From positions 46,608-110,607 of the forward strand of contig CANFRV010000010.1 in assembly GCA_947449575.1 (NCBI GenBank): a stretch of 64,000 nt of DNA. Reading direction: 5' to 3'. The DNA is from Flavobacteriales bacterium. GTDB taxonomy: Bacteria; Bacteroidota; Bacteroidia; Flavobacteriales_D; Crocinitomicaceae. Below the pieces are notes generated by a model. The model saw nothing but the letters and a program-made list of their open reading frames with translations, was not told where the DNA came from and searched no databases. Both the position numbers and the translations under genes were made by a program. This document shows, piece by piece, positions 36,346 to 45,299 of this stretch. The number at the start of each line of letters is the position of its first letter. The stretch's first letter is position 1.

Positions 36346-37002
36346 ATGGCACTTGATAAAATTGGTATTGCGAAAAGAATAGCACAAGAATTAAGAGATG
36401 GCTGGTACGTCAATTTAGGAATTGGTATTCCTACCTTAGTTGCCAATTATATTCCTGAAGGAATAGAAGTGGAATTCCAGTCAGAAAATGGTATTTTAGG
36501 AATGGGAGCTTTTCCTTTTGAAGGGGAGGAAGACGCGGATTTAATAAACGCGGGTAAGCAGACAATTACAGCAAGAAATGGAGCTTCTTTTTTCGATTCT
36601 GCCATGTCTTTTGCTATGATAAGAGGTCAACATGTTCAATTAACCGTTCTTGGGGCAATGGAAGTTTCTCAAAACGGAGACATCGCAAACTGGAAAATTC
36701 CAGGAAAAATGGTGAAAGGAATGGGAGGAGCGATGGATTTAGTGGCTTCTGCTGAAAACATAATTGTGGCTATGATGCATTCCAACAAAGCGGGGGAGTC
36801 TAAAATATTAAAAGAATGTACTTTGCCTTTAACAGGAGTAGGTTGTGTTAAAAAAGTGGTGACTGAATTAGCTGTGTTGGAAATAAAAGACGGGAAATTT
36901 CATCTAATTGAAAGAGCTCCAGGAGTATCTGTAGAAGAAATCGTGTCAAAAACGGAAGGCGACTTAATTATTCCAGCATTTGTTCCTGAAATGGTATTGT
37001 AA
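36346..37002 (+). CDS. scoB: 3-oxoacid CoA-transferase subunit B
   Basis: This subunit carries the catalytic Glu of succinyl-CoA:3-ketoacid CoA-transferase, used in ketone-body, branched-chain amino acid or fatty acid breakdown. The 218-residue protein starts ALDKIGIAKRIAQEL, and the active-site Glu is Glu47 in QSENGILGMG. NLGIGIPTLVANY and VTELAVLEIKDG are also typical. Subunit A, normally adjacent, is not found on either side. It has its own 126-base upstream gap and is followed by a hairpin. The A subunit is presumably encoded elsewhere. Confidence 0.94.
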   Translation: MALDKIGIAKRIAQELRDGWYVNLGIGIPTLVANYIPEGIEVEFQSENGILGMGAFPFEGEEDADLINAGKQTITARNGASFFDSAMSFAMIRGQHVQLTVLGAMEVSQNGDIANWKIPGKMVKGMGGAMDLVASAENIIVAMMHSNKAGESKILKECTLPLTGVGCVKKVVTELAVLEIKDGKFHLIERAPGVSVEEIVSKTEGDLIIPAFVPEMVL

Positions 37003-37043
37003 AATTCATTTGAAAAACAAATAAATTACTGATTTTAAATCTA

Positions 37044-37077
37044 AAATGGGTTTTCTAATAAAATAGAAAACCCATTT
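37044..37077. terminator. Hairpin terminator after the CoA-transferase gene
   Basis: AAATGGGTTTTCTA (37044-37057) pairs perfectly with 37064-37077 around a 6-base loop. It lies 42 bases after the stop codon. The T run after the stem is short (TTT within the arm), so efficiency is uncertain. It could work in both directions. Confidence 0.75.
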
Positions 37078-37524
37078 CGAGTATTAGTAGTAGTAGTACG
37101 TAACCTCGTTGCAGTATTCTGCAATATTTTTTAATCTAAAATTGCCATTTAAAAAATTCAGATTATTTCTTCCATGCCATGTAAATCTAATTACCTACCT
37201 TGAATTTAGTATGAGGAATAAGAACTGTTATACTCTTTATCAAACTAGAAAATGAAAACTGCCTCTCCAAGCAGCGTATCCTCAATACAAAATGTCAAAG
37301 CGAAACCATGAAAGAAAACAACCTGAATTTTTTCTCCTTATTTCTTATTTCAAATATAGGATAAAGAATTGATCACACTGGTTCAAATGAATATAAGTGC
37401 ATTATTGATTATCAAAACGCCAAAATCTAAGAACTTTTGTCTAATAAAGAGGTTTAAAGTGATAATTGGAACAATTAATTCAAATCAGATTAAAAATACA
37501 GGAACAAAATATAGGCGAAGCGTG
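37078..37524. other. Noncoding gap between CoA-transferase and response-regulator genes
   Basis: This gap lies between two gene 3' ends. It contains a short (TAG)n run (about 37084-37097) and a small TGCAG-TATT-CTGCA hairpin near 37112. No frame looks like a gene and no further terminator for the minus-strand operon was seen. It may be an eroded gene but nothing is recognisable. Confidence 0.6.
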
Positions 37525-38271
37525 TTATAAAAGATTGTCTAATATTTTAAAGAAAATATCTCTCTTTGCTGGGGATAAAGGCACTTCAGAATCATCTTTC
37601 ATGACGACAGAGCCACCATTCCCCTTATCATATCTTGCCACGTAATCTAAATTAATTAAATGGGATTGTTGGACACGTAGGAAATTATGACCTGAAAGAA
37701 GGGTTTCATAATCTTTCAATGTTTTAGAAACGAGAATTTTCTTTCCGCCAACTAAATAAAAGGAAGTGTAATTTCTGTCTGCTTCGCAACGAATAATATT
37801 ATCTAATTCAATGACATGAACGCTTTCTTGTGTTTTTAGAACCAAACGGCGTTTTTGATTTGGTTGAATATTCATCTGAAGAGCATCAAATTGACTTTCT
37901 TCTTTTTTAGAACCAATTGAGTGTAACGCTTTTTCAACGGCACTTTTTAATTCATCTGCATCAACAGGTTTTAAGATGTAGTCCAGGGCACTAAATTTAA
38001 TTGCTTTAATTGCAAACTCTTCGTGAGCCGTTATAAAAATAACTTCGAATGATTTATTTGGAATAGAACGTAATAAATCAAACCCTGTCCCATCTGGCAT
38101 TTGAATGTCTAAAAAAACAATGTCAGGACGATGTTCTTCAATTGCTTTTATTCCAGAAGCTACAGTTTCACCAGCAGGAATAGCTACAATATCAAGACCA
38201 AAGGAATTTATCATTTTAGCGATTAAATCTCTTGTTCTGTTCTCATCATCTATTACAAGGGCTTTCTTCAT
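37525..38271 (-). CDS. LytTR-family DNA-binding response regulator
   Basis: The 248-residue regulator has a receiver domain (1-120) with the acidic pocket at Asp8/Asp9, phosphoacceptor Asp55 (VFLDIQMPDG) and Lys101 (LKPVD). A LytTR DNA-binding domain (about 145-245) follows, with IIRCEADRNYTSFYL and FLRVQQSHLINLDYV. The ATG at 38271 is chosen because it starts directly after the histidine kinase stop codon (TAATATG) and gives the usual MKKALVIDDE; a start at 38298 would add 9 unusual residues. It forms a pair with the kinase upstream. Targets unknown. Confidence 0.94.
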   Translation of the reverse strand: MKKALVIDDENRTRDLIAKMINSFGLDIVAIPAGETVASGIKAIEEHRPDIVFLDIQMPDGTGFDLLRSIPNKSFEVIFITAHEEFAIKAIKFSALDYILKPVDADELKSAVEKALHSIGSKKEESQFDALQMNIQPNQKRRLVLKTQESVHVIELDNIIRCEADRNYTSFYLVGGKKILVSKTLKDYETLLSGHNFLRVQQSHLINLDYVARYDKGNGGSVVMKDDSEVPLSPAKRDIFFKILDNLL

Positions 38272-38272
38272 A

Positions 38273-40498
38273 TTACATCGTTTTTTTTGTCTGAGCATCT
38301 ACTTGGTAGGGTAACGAAATTAACACTTTTGTTCCGGTTTCCAAAGTTTTATCATAATCTTCTATTATCATAAACCCAGACGATTTATATTTATTGTTTA
38401 AATTATCAATTCTTTGGCGCGTTATATTTAAGGCCATACTTTTATGATCTTTACTTTTTTTACTTTTTTCTGATTGTTTTCTGCCGATTCCATTGTCTTC
38501 AATTCTAATTTCAAGCATTTCCTCTTTTTTAGAAAAAACGATTTTTATAAAACCTCCTTCGATGGTATGAAGTTGACCATGCTCTATTGCATTTTCAATA
38601 AATGGTTGCGTAATCATTGGTGGGATCATGGCATTTTCTAACATCATTTTATCTTCTATTTCGACTGAAAACTCAAAACGATCTTCAAATCGTAGTTTTT
38701 GGGTTTCTAGGTATTTTTGAAGAATTTCTACTTCTGTGGCAATAGGGATAAATTCTTTAGGGGAATTTTCTAAAATCAAGCGAATTAATCGTGAGAAATT
38801 GACCAAAAATTTGGAAGAGTTTTTAATGTCATTATCATAGATATAACTTTGAATGACAGACATTGAATTAAAAATAAAATGGGGATTCATCTGAGAACGC
38901 AATAATGTTTGCAGCATCTCTGCTTCCTTTTGCTGTTGTTTAATTACAGTTTGATTAAAGCGGTAAAAACCAATAACTCCTGCTAAGATGATAATAATTA
39001 AAAACCCAAGAATAATATAATTCTTTTGATTATTTTTTAATTCAGTAACTTCCAATTTTGTAGAAGTCAACGTTTTCTCTTGTTGTTGTCGTTGAATAGA
39101 ATCAGCTTGAATAGAGATAAATCTTTCCCTTTGTTCGGACCTATAAAGTTCACTCAATTCAGCAATTTTAGCGGATTCTTGAAAGGAAGAATTACTATCT
39201 AAAAAATTCAAATATAAATGCAGGTATTTTAATGATTCTGTCGTTTTTCCTATATCACTATATACATCTGCAATAACGCGATAGGTATAAAAAATTTCTC
39301 TCTTCGAACCAAATTGCTTGCGTATTTCTATGGATCTATTTAAATAATTTAAGGCGATCATATATCTTTTTTGTTGCTGAAAAACAGTTCCTACATTGTG
39401 GTATACTCCAGCAATTTGTTCACGGTTATTTGTCCCTTCATAAAAAACAAGCGCTTTATTAAAATCATGGGCAGCTCTTTCATACAAGCGTTGTTCTTTA
39501 TATATCACACCTAAGTTATTGTGCGCTTCTCCCAAACCGTTAAAATCATTTAGCTTTGTTAAAACGTCAATAGCATTTTCATTATATTCTATCGCTTTTG
39601 GATAATCTTTATACGCCCTATATACTGATCCTAGATTTGAAAAAGCAAGTGCTATCTGGTGTTCATCATTTATCTGCCGCGAATATTCTATGGATTGCTT
39701 AAAATATTTTTCGGCTTCAACTAAATTAGAAATGAGTAATTGAGATTTACCAATTTCCCGAGAATACCTCGCCATTTTTGAAATATCATTAACACTTGAT
39801 GCCAATTGTAAACTAAAATAGTTTTTAGCTACACTTAATTCTAGCTGGCCAAAGTAGGCGTAAATTCTAGCCTGAGTATTAAAACTTTCTGCTAGGAAAC
39901 TCTTGTTAGCGGACCTTCTTGCGTATTGAATCGCTATATCTGTATAAAAAAAAGCAGAATCTTTACGATTATTAAACATGAAATTAAATGCTATTGAAGA
40001 ATAGGTTTCTGCTATGTGTTCATTGTTTTTAGATTTTTTAGCTAATCTTAATGCAAGATCTAAATATTCTTTTGCTTTACTTAAATTGAGAGAAGAACGG
40101 TAATAAAAACCTAAATGATAATATAATTCAAATTGTGTTTCTTCCGTTTTACATAGAGCTAACAATGGTTGAAGAGCTAAAACATTTTTAAAATAGTCTT
40201 CTTGATTTCCTTGAATTTCAGATATTTCCGCTCTGAACAAGAGAGCCTTAAATTGATAATATGGATCTAAAGACTCGCTCTTTTTTAATATGATGGTCTT
40301 GATAGAATCTGCTAAGTGTAAATCATTCTGCTTATAAAATTCTCCTAACGCCAATAATCTCATAAAACGTCTCGAAATATCTTTTTCTGTTTTATACGCT
40401 TGTTTTAGGTGATATTCTTCTTTCTTTTGAGAATATGCGGATATTGAAAACATAAATGCTAGCAAACATAGGAGAAATGGCTTGAAGATTGTTTTCAT
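38273..40498 (-). CDS. Tetratricopeptide-repeat LytS-type sensor histidine kinase
   Basis: The 741-residue kinase has a signal peptide (about 1-23), a periplasmic TPR region (about 45-425, with pairs such as AIAYNENAIDV and ALNYLNRSIEIRKQFG), a coiled segment, one membrane helix (about 493-515) and a cytoplasmic kinase of the His_kinase (PF06580) type. The phosphorylated His is in NPHFIFN near 538. The ATP-binding part has PFIENAIEHG and IEDNGIGR. It overlaps no gene and sits one base before the LytTR regulator, so the two are co-transcribed. The signal sensed is unknown; TPR-type sensors in Bacteroidota are often envelope-related. Confidence 0.94.
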   Translation of the reverse strand: MKTIFKPFLLCLLAFMFSISAYSQKKEEYHLKQAYKTEKDISRRFMRLLALGEFYKQNDLHLADSIKTIILKKSESLDPYYQFKALLFRAEISEIQGNQEDYFKNVLALQPLLALCKTEETQFELYYHLGFYYRSSLNLSKAKEYLDLALRLAKKSKNNEHIAETYSSIAFNFMFNNRKDSAFFYTDIAIQYARRSANKSFLAESFNTQARIYAYFGQLELSVAKNYFSLQLASSVNDISKMARYSREIGKSQLLISNLVEAEKYFKQSIEYSRQINDEHQIALAFSNLGSVYRAYKDYPKAIEYNENAIDVLTKLNDFNGLGEAHNNLGVIYKEQRLYERAAHDFNKALVFYEGTNNREQIAGVYHNVGTVFQQQKRYMIALNYLNRSIEIRKQFGSKREIFYTYRVIADVYSDIGKTTESLKYLHLYLNFLDSNSSFQESAKIAELSELYRSEQRERFISIQADSIQRQQQEKTLTSTKLEVTELKNNQKNYIILGFLIIIILAGVIGFYRFNQTVIKQQQKEAEMLQTLLRSQMNPHFIFNSMSVIQSYIYDNDIKNSSKFLVNFSRLIRLILENSPKEFIPIATEVEILQKYLETQKLRFEDRFEFSVEIEDKMMLENAMIPPMITQPFIENAIEHGQLHTIEGGFIKIVFSKKEEMLEIRIEDNGIGRKQSEKSKKSKDHKSMALNITRQRIDNLNNKYKSSGFMIIEDYDKTLETGTKVLISLPYQVDAQTKKTM

Positions 40499-40506
40499 AG
40501 TTGCTA

Positions 40507-40514
40507 TAAAGGTA
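40507..40514 (-). promoter_or_regulatory. TACCTTTA -7-like box, 8 nt before the histidine kinase start
   Basis: On the minus strand TACCTTTA is a one-base variant of TAnnTTTG that ends 8 bases before the ATG at 40498. A transcript starting from it would have a leader of only a few bases. No -33 TTG was seen. Confidence 0.4.
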
Positions 40515-40630
40515 ATGATTTTTAAATGTTTGGCAGTTGTTCATTGATTTTTTTTTCTTCAACTCCTTGCCATGTAACTTTCGCCCTCAAAATTCACTAT
40601 CTTTATGGCTTTCAAAAGAAAAATAACAAC

Positions 40631-43465
40631 ATGGAATACAATTTTCAAGACATAGAATCAAAGTGGAGAAAGATTTGGGCGGATAATAAGACATTTAAAG
40701 CGGAAGACAAAAGCACTAAGCCTAAATATTACGTGTTAGACATGTTTCCTTATCCATCTGGTGCGGGTTTACATGTTGGTCATCCTCTTGGATACATCGC
40801 TTCTGATATTTTTTCAAGGTATAAACGTTTGAAAGGATTTAATGTATTGCACCCCATGGGTTATGATTCTTTTGGCTTACCTGCTGAACAATATGCTATT
40901 CAAACGGGCCAGCATCCTGCAATTACCACTACTGAGAATATTTCTAGATACCGAGATCAATTGGATAAAATTGGTTTTTCATTTGATTGGGATAGAGAGG
41001 TTAGAACATCTTCTCCCGAATATTATAAATGGACGCAATGGATTTTTAAGCAATTATTCGATTGTTACTATGATAATAAATCGGATAAAGCAGAACGTAT
41101 TTCGAACTTAATTACTGAATTCGAAGCGCATGGAAATATGCATGTGGACGCTTGTTCCGATTGTGAAATTATTTTTACTTCTGTCGAATGGAATGCTTAT
41201 ACTGCCCAAGAAAAAGATTCCATTTTACAAGCATATCGCTTGACTTTCCTTGCTGATTCTTGGGTTAATTGGTGCCCTGCATTAGGAACCGTTTTAGCGA
41301 ATGATGAAATCATCAATGGTCTTTCTGAAAGAGGTGGACATCCCGTTGAGCAAAAATTAATGCGACAATGGTCGATGAGAATTAAGGCATATTCAGAGCG
41401 TTTATTGACGGGCTTAGAAGGTTTGGATTGGACAGATTCCGTGAAAGATATTCAGCGTAACTGGATTGGGAAATCGGTGGGTTGTTCTTTGAAATTCCAA
41501 ATTGCAGATTCCAAATTGCAAATTGATGGGGGTGTTCCAGAAATTGAGGTTTTTACTACTCGTCCTGATACGGTTTTTGGAGTTTCGTTTATGGTTTTGG
41601 CTCCAGAACATAGTTTAGTAGATCACATTACAACTCCTGAATTCGCTGATCAGATTGCTGAATATAAACGAATTGCGTCTTTAAAATCAGCTCGTGATCG
41701 GGAGGCAGACGTTAAAAATATTACGGGTCAAAATACAGGTGCTTTTGTTATTCATCCTTTTACGGGAGAAAAAATACCCATTTGGATTGGTGACTATGTT
41801 CTAGTTTCTTACGGAACAGGAGCGGTGATGTCCGTGCCTTGCGGAGATCAACGTGACTATGACTTTGCGAAACATTTTGGTATAGAAATAAAGAATATTT
41901 TTGAAAATGTTGATATTTCGGAAGCAGCATATACTGAAAAATCAGGTGTTATTGCACATTCAGATTTTCTAAATGGGTTAGATGTAAAATCAGCCATGAA
42001 GAAAGCGATTGATGCGATCGAAGCAAAAGGCATAGGAACAAGAAAAACAAATTATCGTTTACGTGATGCGGTTTTTTCTCGTCAACGTTATTGGGGAGAA
42101 CCATTTCCAGTGTATTATCAAGAGGGTTTACCGAAAATGATACACACTAGAGATTTACCTATTGAATTACCAGAAGTTGAAAAATATTTACCTACTGAAG
42201 ATGGAAAACCACCCTTAGGAAATGCACATCAATGGGCGTGGGATACGGTCGACAATCAAATTGTGGATACGGTCAAGATCGATAATCAAACGGTGTTCCC
42301 AATTGAATTAAATACCATGCCTGGTTGGGCTGGAAGTTCTTGGTATTTCTTAAGGTACATGGATCCAAATAATGATGAGGTATTTGTAAGTAAAGAAAAA
42401 GCGGACTACTGGAAAAATGTGGATCTATATATAGGTGGTTCTGAGCATGCAACAGGCCATTTATTATACGCTCGTTTTTGGACAAAATTCTTGTTTGATC
42501 AAGGTTTCATTTCGTTTGATGAACCTTTTCAAAAAATGATTAATCAAGGGATGATTTTGGGCAGAAGTAGTTTTGTGTATAGGACGAATGAAACAAATAC
42601 GTTTGTGACCAGTTCCAAAAAAGACGATTTTGAAACAACGGCGCTTCATGTTGATATTTCAATTGTGGATAACGATAGATTAGATATTGAAGCATTCAAA
42701 AATTCAAGAGCAGAATATAAAAATGCTGAATTCATCTGTGAAGAAAATGGAGAGTATATCTGTGGATTTGAAGTTGAAAAAATGTCTAAATCAAAATACA
42801 ATGTTCAAACGCCAGATCAACTTGTAGAGAAATTTGGTGCAGATACCTTGCGCATGTATGAAATGTTTCTAGGCCCTTTAGAGCAATTTAAACCTTGGGA
42901 CACAAAAGGAATAACGGGGGTGCATAATTTCTTGCGTAAATTATGGCGCTTGTTCCACGATAAAGAAAACGTCCTTTCACTTTCAGAGGGTGAACCAAGT
43001 AAAGAATCTTTGAAATCTTTACACAGAACCATCAAGAAATTAGAAGAAGATTTAAACCGTTTTTCTTTCAATACAGGCGTTTCCAACTTCATGATTTGCG
43101 TGAACGAACTGACAGAGCAAAAGTGTAACAACCGATCTATTTTGAAAGATTTAGTTATTCTACTTTCTCCTTACGCTCCGCATATAGCAGAGGAATTGTG
43201 GGAAAAATTAGGAAATACACCTGGAACAATCAGTTTTGCTAGTTTCCCAAAATTCAATGAAAGTGTATTGGTGGAAGCAAATTTTGAATACCCAGTTTCC
43301 TTTAACGGAAAAATGCGTTTTAAAGTTGAATTACCTTTAGCCTTAAACGCTCAAGAAATTGAAAAAGAGGTGATGAGTAGTGCTGAAGCAATGAAATATT
43401 TAGAAGGAAAAGAACCTAAAAAGGTGATTGTTGTTCCTGGCAGAATTGTGAATGTTGTTTTATAG
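40631..43465 (+). CDS. leuS: Leucyl-tRNA synthetase
   Basis: This class I synthetase attaches leucine to tRNA-Leu and edits mischarged products. The ATG at 40631 (MEYNFQDIESKWRKIW) is chosen over an upstream ATG at 40526, because family similarity starts here and a TATCTTTA box lies at 40598-40605. It has 944 residues, longer than the usual 860, with an insert near 150-200 typical of Bacteroidota. HIGH is HVGH (48-51). The CP1 editing domain spans about 235-430 and includes TTRPDTVFG. KMSKS is near 717. A 14-bp tandem repeat at 41497-41524 encodes part of the CP1 entry loop. Confidence 0.98.
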   Translation: MEYNFQDIESKWRKIWADNKTFKAEDKSTKPKYYVLDMFPYPSGAGLHVGHPLGYIASDIFSRYKRLKGFNVLHPMGYDSFGLPAEQYAIQTGQHPAITTTENISRYRDQLDKIGFSFDWDREVRTSSPEYYKWTQWIFKQLFDCYYDNKSDKAERISNLITEFEAHGNMHVDACSDCEIIFTSVEWNAYTAQEKDSILQAYRLTFLADSWVNWCPALGTVLANDEIINGLSERGGHPVEQKLMRQWSMRIKAYSERLLTGLEGLDWTDSVKDIQRNWIGKSVGCSLKFQIADSKLQIDGGVPEIEVFTTRPDTVFGVSFMVLAPEHSLVDHITTPEFADQIAEYKRIASLKSARDREADVKNITGQNTGAFVIHPFTGEKIPIWIGDYVLVSYGTGAVMSVPCGDQRDYDFAKHFGIEIKNIFENVDISEAAYTEKSGVIAHSDFLNGLDVKSAMKKAIDAIEAKGIGTRKTNYRLRDAVFSRQRYWGEPFPVYYQEGLPKMIHTRDLPIELPEVEKYLPTEDGKPPLGNAHQWAWDTVDNQIVDTVKIDNQTVFPIELNTMPGWAGSSWYFLRYMDPNNDEVFVSKEKADYWKNVDLYIGGSEHATGHLLYARFWTKFLFDQGFISFDEPFQKMINQGMILGRSSFVYRTNETNTFVTSSKKDDFETTALHVDISIVDNDRLDIEAFKNSRAEYKNAEFICEENGEYICGFEVEKMSKSKYNVQTPDQLVEKFGADTLRMYEMFLGPLEQFKPWDTKGITGVHNFLRKLWRLFHDKENVLSLSEGEPSKESLKSLHRTIKKLEEDLNRFSFNTGVSNFMICVNELTEQKCNNRSILKDLVILLSPYAPHIAEELWEKLGNTPGTISFASFPKFNESVLVEANFEYPVSFNGKMRFKVELPLALNAQEIEKEVMSSAEAMKYLEGKEPKKVIVVPGRIVNVVL

Positions 43466-43952
43466 GTGATTGATTGCCAATTTACAGAATCTCAGGTTAA
43501 TAACATGATTATCAGCGAAATTGATTTTAATCTCCAGCGATTGCCGCAGACCAAGAAATAACTAGCCTTTCATTCGTATCTCACTATTTATAGGCGATCT
43601 GATAATAAAATATCAGTTGAACCAGGTTATTAATAACCTTCAGGTTCTCTCGCAAAATAGCGCGTAATTTTTAGTTGATAACACACTGTATCAGCAGAAA
43701 TTCACTACCTAAAAAAATTAATTTGATTTTTCTTCTATTTTTTTAATTCTAATTTTTTTAGTTAAACTGTTGTATTACAGAGTTAAAAACGATTATAACC
43801 GTTTACAAACGAAAGACATTCGACATTAAGTGGTTATTTACCGAATAAAAATTTGATGTGCCCCAATCTTTGCAGTGTCGAAATCAGATAACAACTTCTG
43901 ACAGGTTACAAAATAACAGATTCGTCTTTGACGTAAATTAAAATTAAGTAGT
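43466..43952. other. Noncoding gap with degraded dispersed repeats, before the ssb cluster
   Basis: No gene is visible. A 31-bp core (43584-43614, starting CTATTTATAGGC) recurs with one mismatch in inverted orientation at 52745-52775. The segment 43484-43508 is similar to 54082-54106 (21 of 25 bases), and part near 43546-43563 resembles 53967-53984. A 16-bp perfect palindrome, AGGTTATTAATAACCT, lies at 43624-43639. AATCTTTG (43865-43872), one base off the -7 consensus, may serve the ssb genes. Confidence 0.7.
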
Positions 43953-44345
43953 ATGAACACGTTAAGAAACAAAGTAAATTTAATCGGTAGAATGGGAATG
44001 AACCCAGAATTGAAAACCGTAGGAACATCAAAAGATTATGCATTAACCAACTTTTCACTTGCAACCAATGAAAGTTATAAAGACAAAAACGGTCAATGGC
44101 ATGAAAATACCCAATGGCACAATTTAATTGCATGGGGCAAAGTTGCAGAGCGCATTACAAAACTCGTGCAAAAAGGTCAAGAAATTATGATCGAAGGAAA
44201 AATCGTGAATAAAATGTATGAAAAAGAAGGAGAAAAAAGATATACCACAAATATTGAAATAACAGATTTTTTACTTCTTTCTCCTAAAAACAATGAAAAA
44301 GAAGAAGAACTTGTTGAATCACAAAAAGTACAAAAAACTAAATAA
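43953..44345 (+). CDS. Single-stranded DNA-binding protein (first of three paralogues)
   Basis: The 130-residue OB-fold protein starts MNTLRNKVNLIGRMGMNPEL and has the family pattern TNFSLATNESYKD and WHNLIAWGKVAE. The C-terminus (EKEEELVESQKVQKTK) lacks the acidic DDDIPF-like tip that housekeeping Ssb uses to recruit partners. It is 8 bases before the second paralogue, so the genes are co-transcribed. Probably cytoplasmic, binding single-stranded DNA. Which process it serves is unknown. Confidence 0.93.
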   Translation: MNTLRNKVNLIGRMGMNPELKTVGTSKDYALTNFSLATNESYKDKNGQWHENTQWHNLIAWGKVAERITKLVQKGQEIMIEGKIVNKMYEKEGEKRYTTNIEITDFLLLSPKNNEKEEELVESQKVQKTK

Positions 44346-44353
44346 TCAACGCT

Positions 44354-44668
44354 ATGAACCACGTAAATTTAATTGGAAAAATGAGTTCAACTCCAAGGTT
44401 TGTTGAACTTGCAAGCGGGAGAAAAATCGCTCAATTTACACTGTCAACAAAAGAAACCTATTTAGACGATAAAGGAAAAACTAAAAGTAGGAATCAATGG
44501 CATCAATTATCTGCTTGGGGACGTTGGGTAAGTATCTTGGAAGAATTAGGAACGGTTGGCATGGGAATGGCAATCGAAGGGAAATTGGTTTCTCGCTTTT
44601 ATAAAAATAAAGAAGGCGAACAAAAATTTATTTCTGAAGTTGAAATAAATGATCTAATCATCCTTTGA
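44354..44668 (+). CDS. Single-stranded DNA-binding protein (second of three paralogues)
   Basis: The 104-residue OB-fold protein has NHVNLIGKMSSTPRFVEL, AQFTLSTKETYLDDKG and WHQLSAWGRW. It ends right after the last OB strand (VEINDLIIL), with no tail at all. The sequence clearly diverges from the other two copies, so the cluster is not a recent duplication. It lies in the middle of a three-gene run. Confidence 0.92.
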   Translation: MNHVNLIGKMSSTPRFVELASGRKIAQFTLSTKETYLDDKGKTKSRNQWHQLSAWGRWVSILEELGTVGMGMAIEGKLVSRFYKNKEGEQKFISEVEINDLIIL

Positions 44669-44712
44669 GAAAGAGGCATACGTTTTACTAACTAATAAAA
44701 AAATAATAGAGT

Positions 44713-45039
44713 ATGATAACATTAAGAAATCACGTAACCCTTGTTGGAAACATGGGTATGAATGCAGAAATCACTCAATTCGATAATGGAAAAAAAGTAG
44801 CTAGATTTAGTATTGCTACGGACAAAAATTATAAAACAAACGAAGGGAAAGTTGAACAAAACACAGAATGGCATCGCGTTTTTGCTTGGGGAAATTTAGC
44901 TCAATTTATTGAAAATTATGGCGTTAAAGGAAAACAATTAGCGATTCATGGGCGTTTAGTTAATCGTACGTATCTCAGTAAAACGGGGAAACAAAGAAAT
45001 ATAACAGAAATTGAAGTACAACATATTATAGGAATGTAA
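44713..45039 (+). CDS. Single-stranded DNA-binding protein (third of three paralogues)
   Basis: The 108-residue OB-fold protein has MITLRNHVTLVGNMGMNAEI, ARFSIATDKNYKTNEG and WHRVFAWGNLAQF. It ends at IEVQHIIGM, again without an acidic tail. It starts 44 bases after the second copy and is followed by a strong terminator, so the cluster is a closed operon of three tail-less Ssb proteins. Copies one and three are more alike at the start (TLRN..V.L.G.MGMN) than either is to copy two. Confidence 0.92.
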   Translation: MITLRNHVTLVGNMGMNAEITQFDNGKKVARFSIATDKNYKTNEGKVEQNTEWHRVFAWGNLAQFIENYGVKGKQLAIHGRLVNRTYLSKTGKQRNITEIEVQHIIGM

Positions 45040-45096
45040 CCCCGATCACCTAAATCAATAATTATTCAACACGATATGCAAAAATAAGTTGAATTC

Positions 45097-45134
45097 AAAA
45101 AAGTGATTGTTGTTTATTCAGCAGTCACTTTTTT
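45097..45134 (+). terminator. Rho-independent terminator after the ssb cluster
   Basis: A 16-bp stem (45097-45112 with 45119-45134), including two G-U pairs and a TTTATT loop, ends in a T6 run. It closes the three-gene ssb operon. Confidence 0.92.
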
Positions 45135-45157
45135 ATTGATGAGGTAAACTTGGATTA

Positions 45158-45273
45158 TTTAACCACAGAGTATCTCAAAGTTTTGCGCAGAGTAACACGA
45201 AGTTCATTTACTCAATTACATAAATAGCTCTGTGAAACTCTGTGAAATTACTCTGAGTAAATCTGCGGTTAAA
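45158..45273. repeat. Palindromic CACAGAG/CTCTGTG intergenic element
   Basis: The ends TTTAACCACAGA (45158-45169) and TCTGCGGTTAAA (45262-45273) are inverted repeats with one mismatch. Inside are several CAGAG and CTCTG units, including CTCTGTGAAACTCTGTGAAA. The type (AACCACAGAG ... CTCTG.GGTT) is a widespread palindromic intergenic element in environmental bacteria, recalled from memory and not verified. It lies between the ssb terminator and the 3' end of the DUF418 gene. Confidence 0.8.
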
Positions 45274-45299
45274 ATAAAAGTATTTTACTTGAACTGATT

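Noticed and set aside
37084..37097. Trinucleotide TAG run as a phase-variation tract
   Set aside because: It is short and lies outside any gene or promoter.
38272..38298. Upstream start (MLRQKKRCN) for the LytTR regulator
   Set aside because: It overlaps the kinase gene and adds residues absent from the usual receiver start; the ATG at 38271 follows the kinase stop directly.
40526..40630. Upstream ATG for leuS giving 35 more residues
   Set aside because: The extra residues (MFGSCSLIFFS...) are unlike LeuRS and cover the probable promoter box; 40631 fits the family start.
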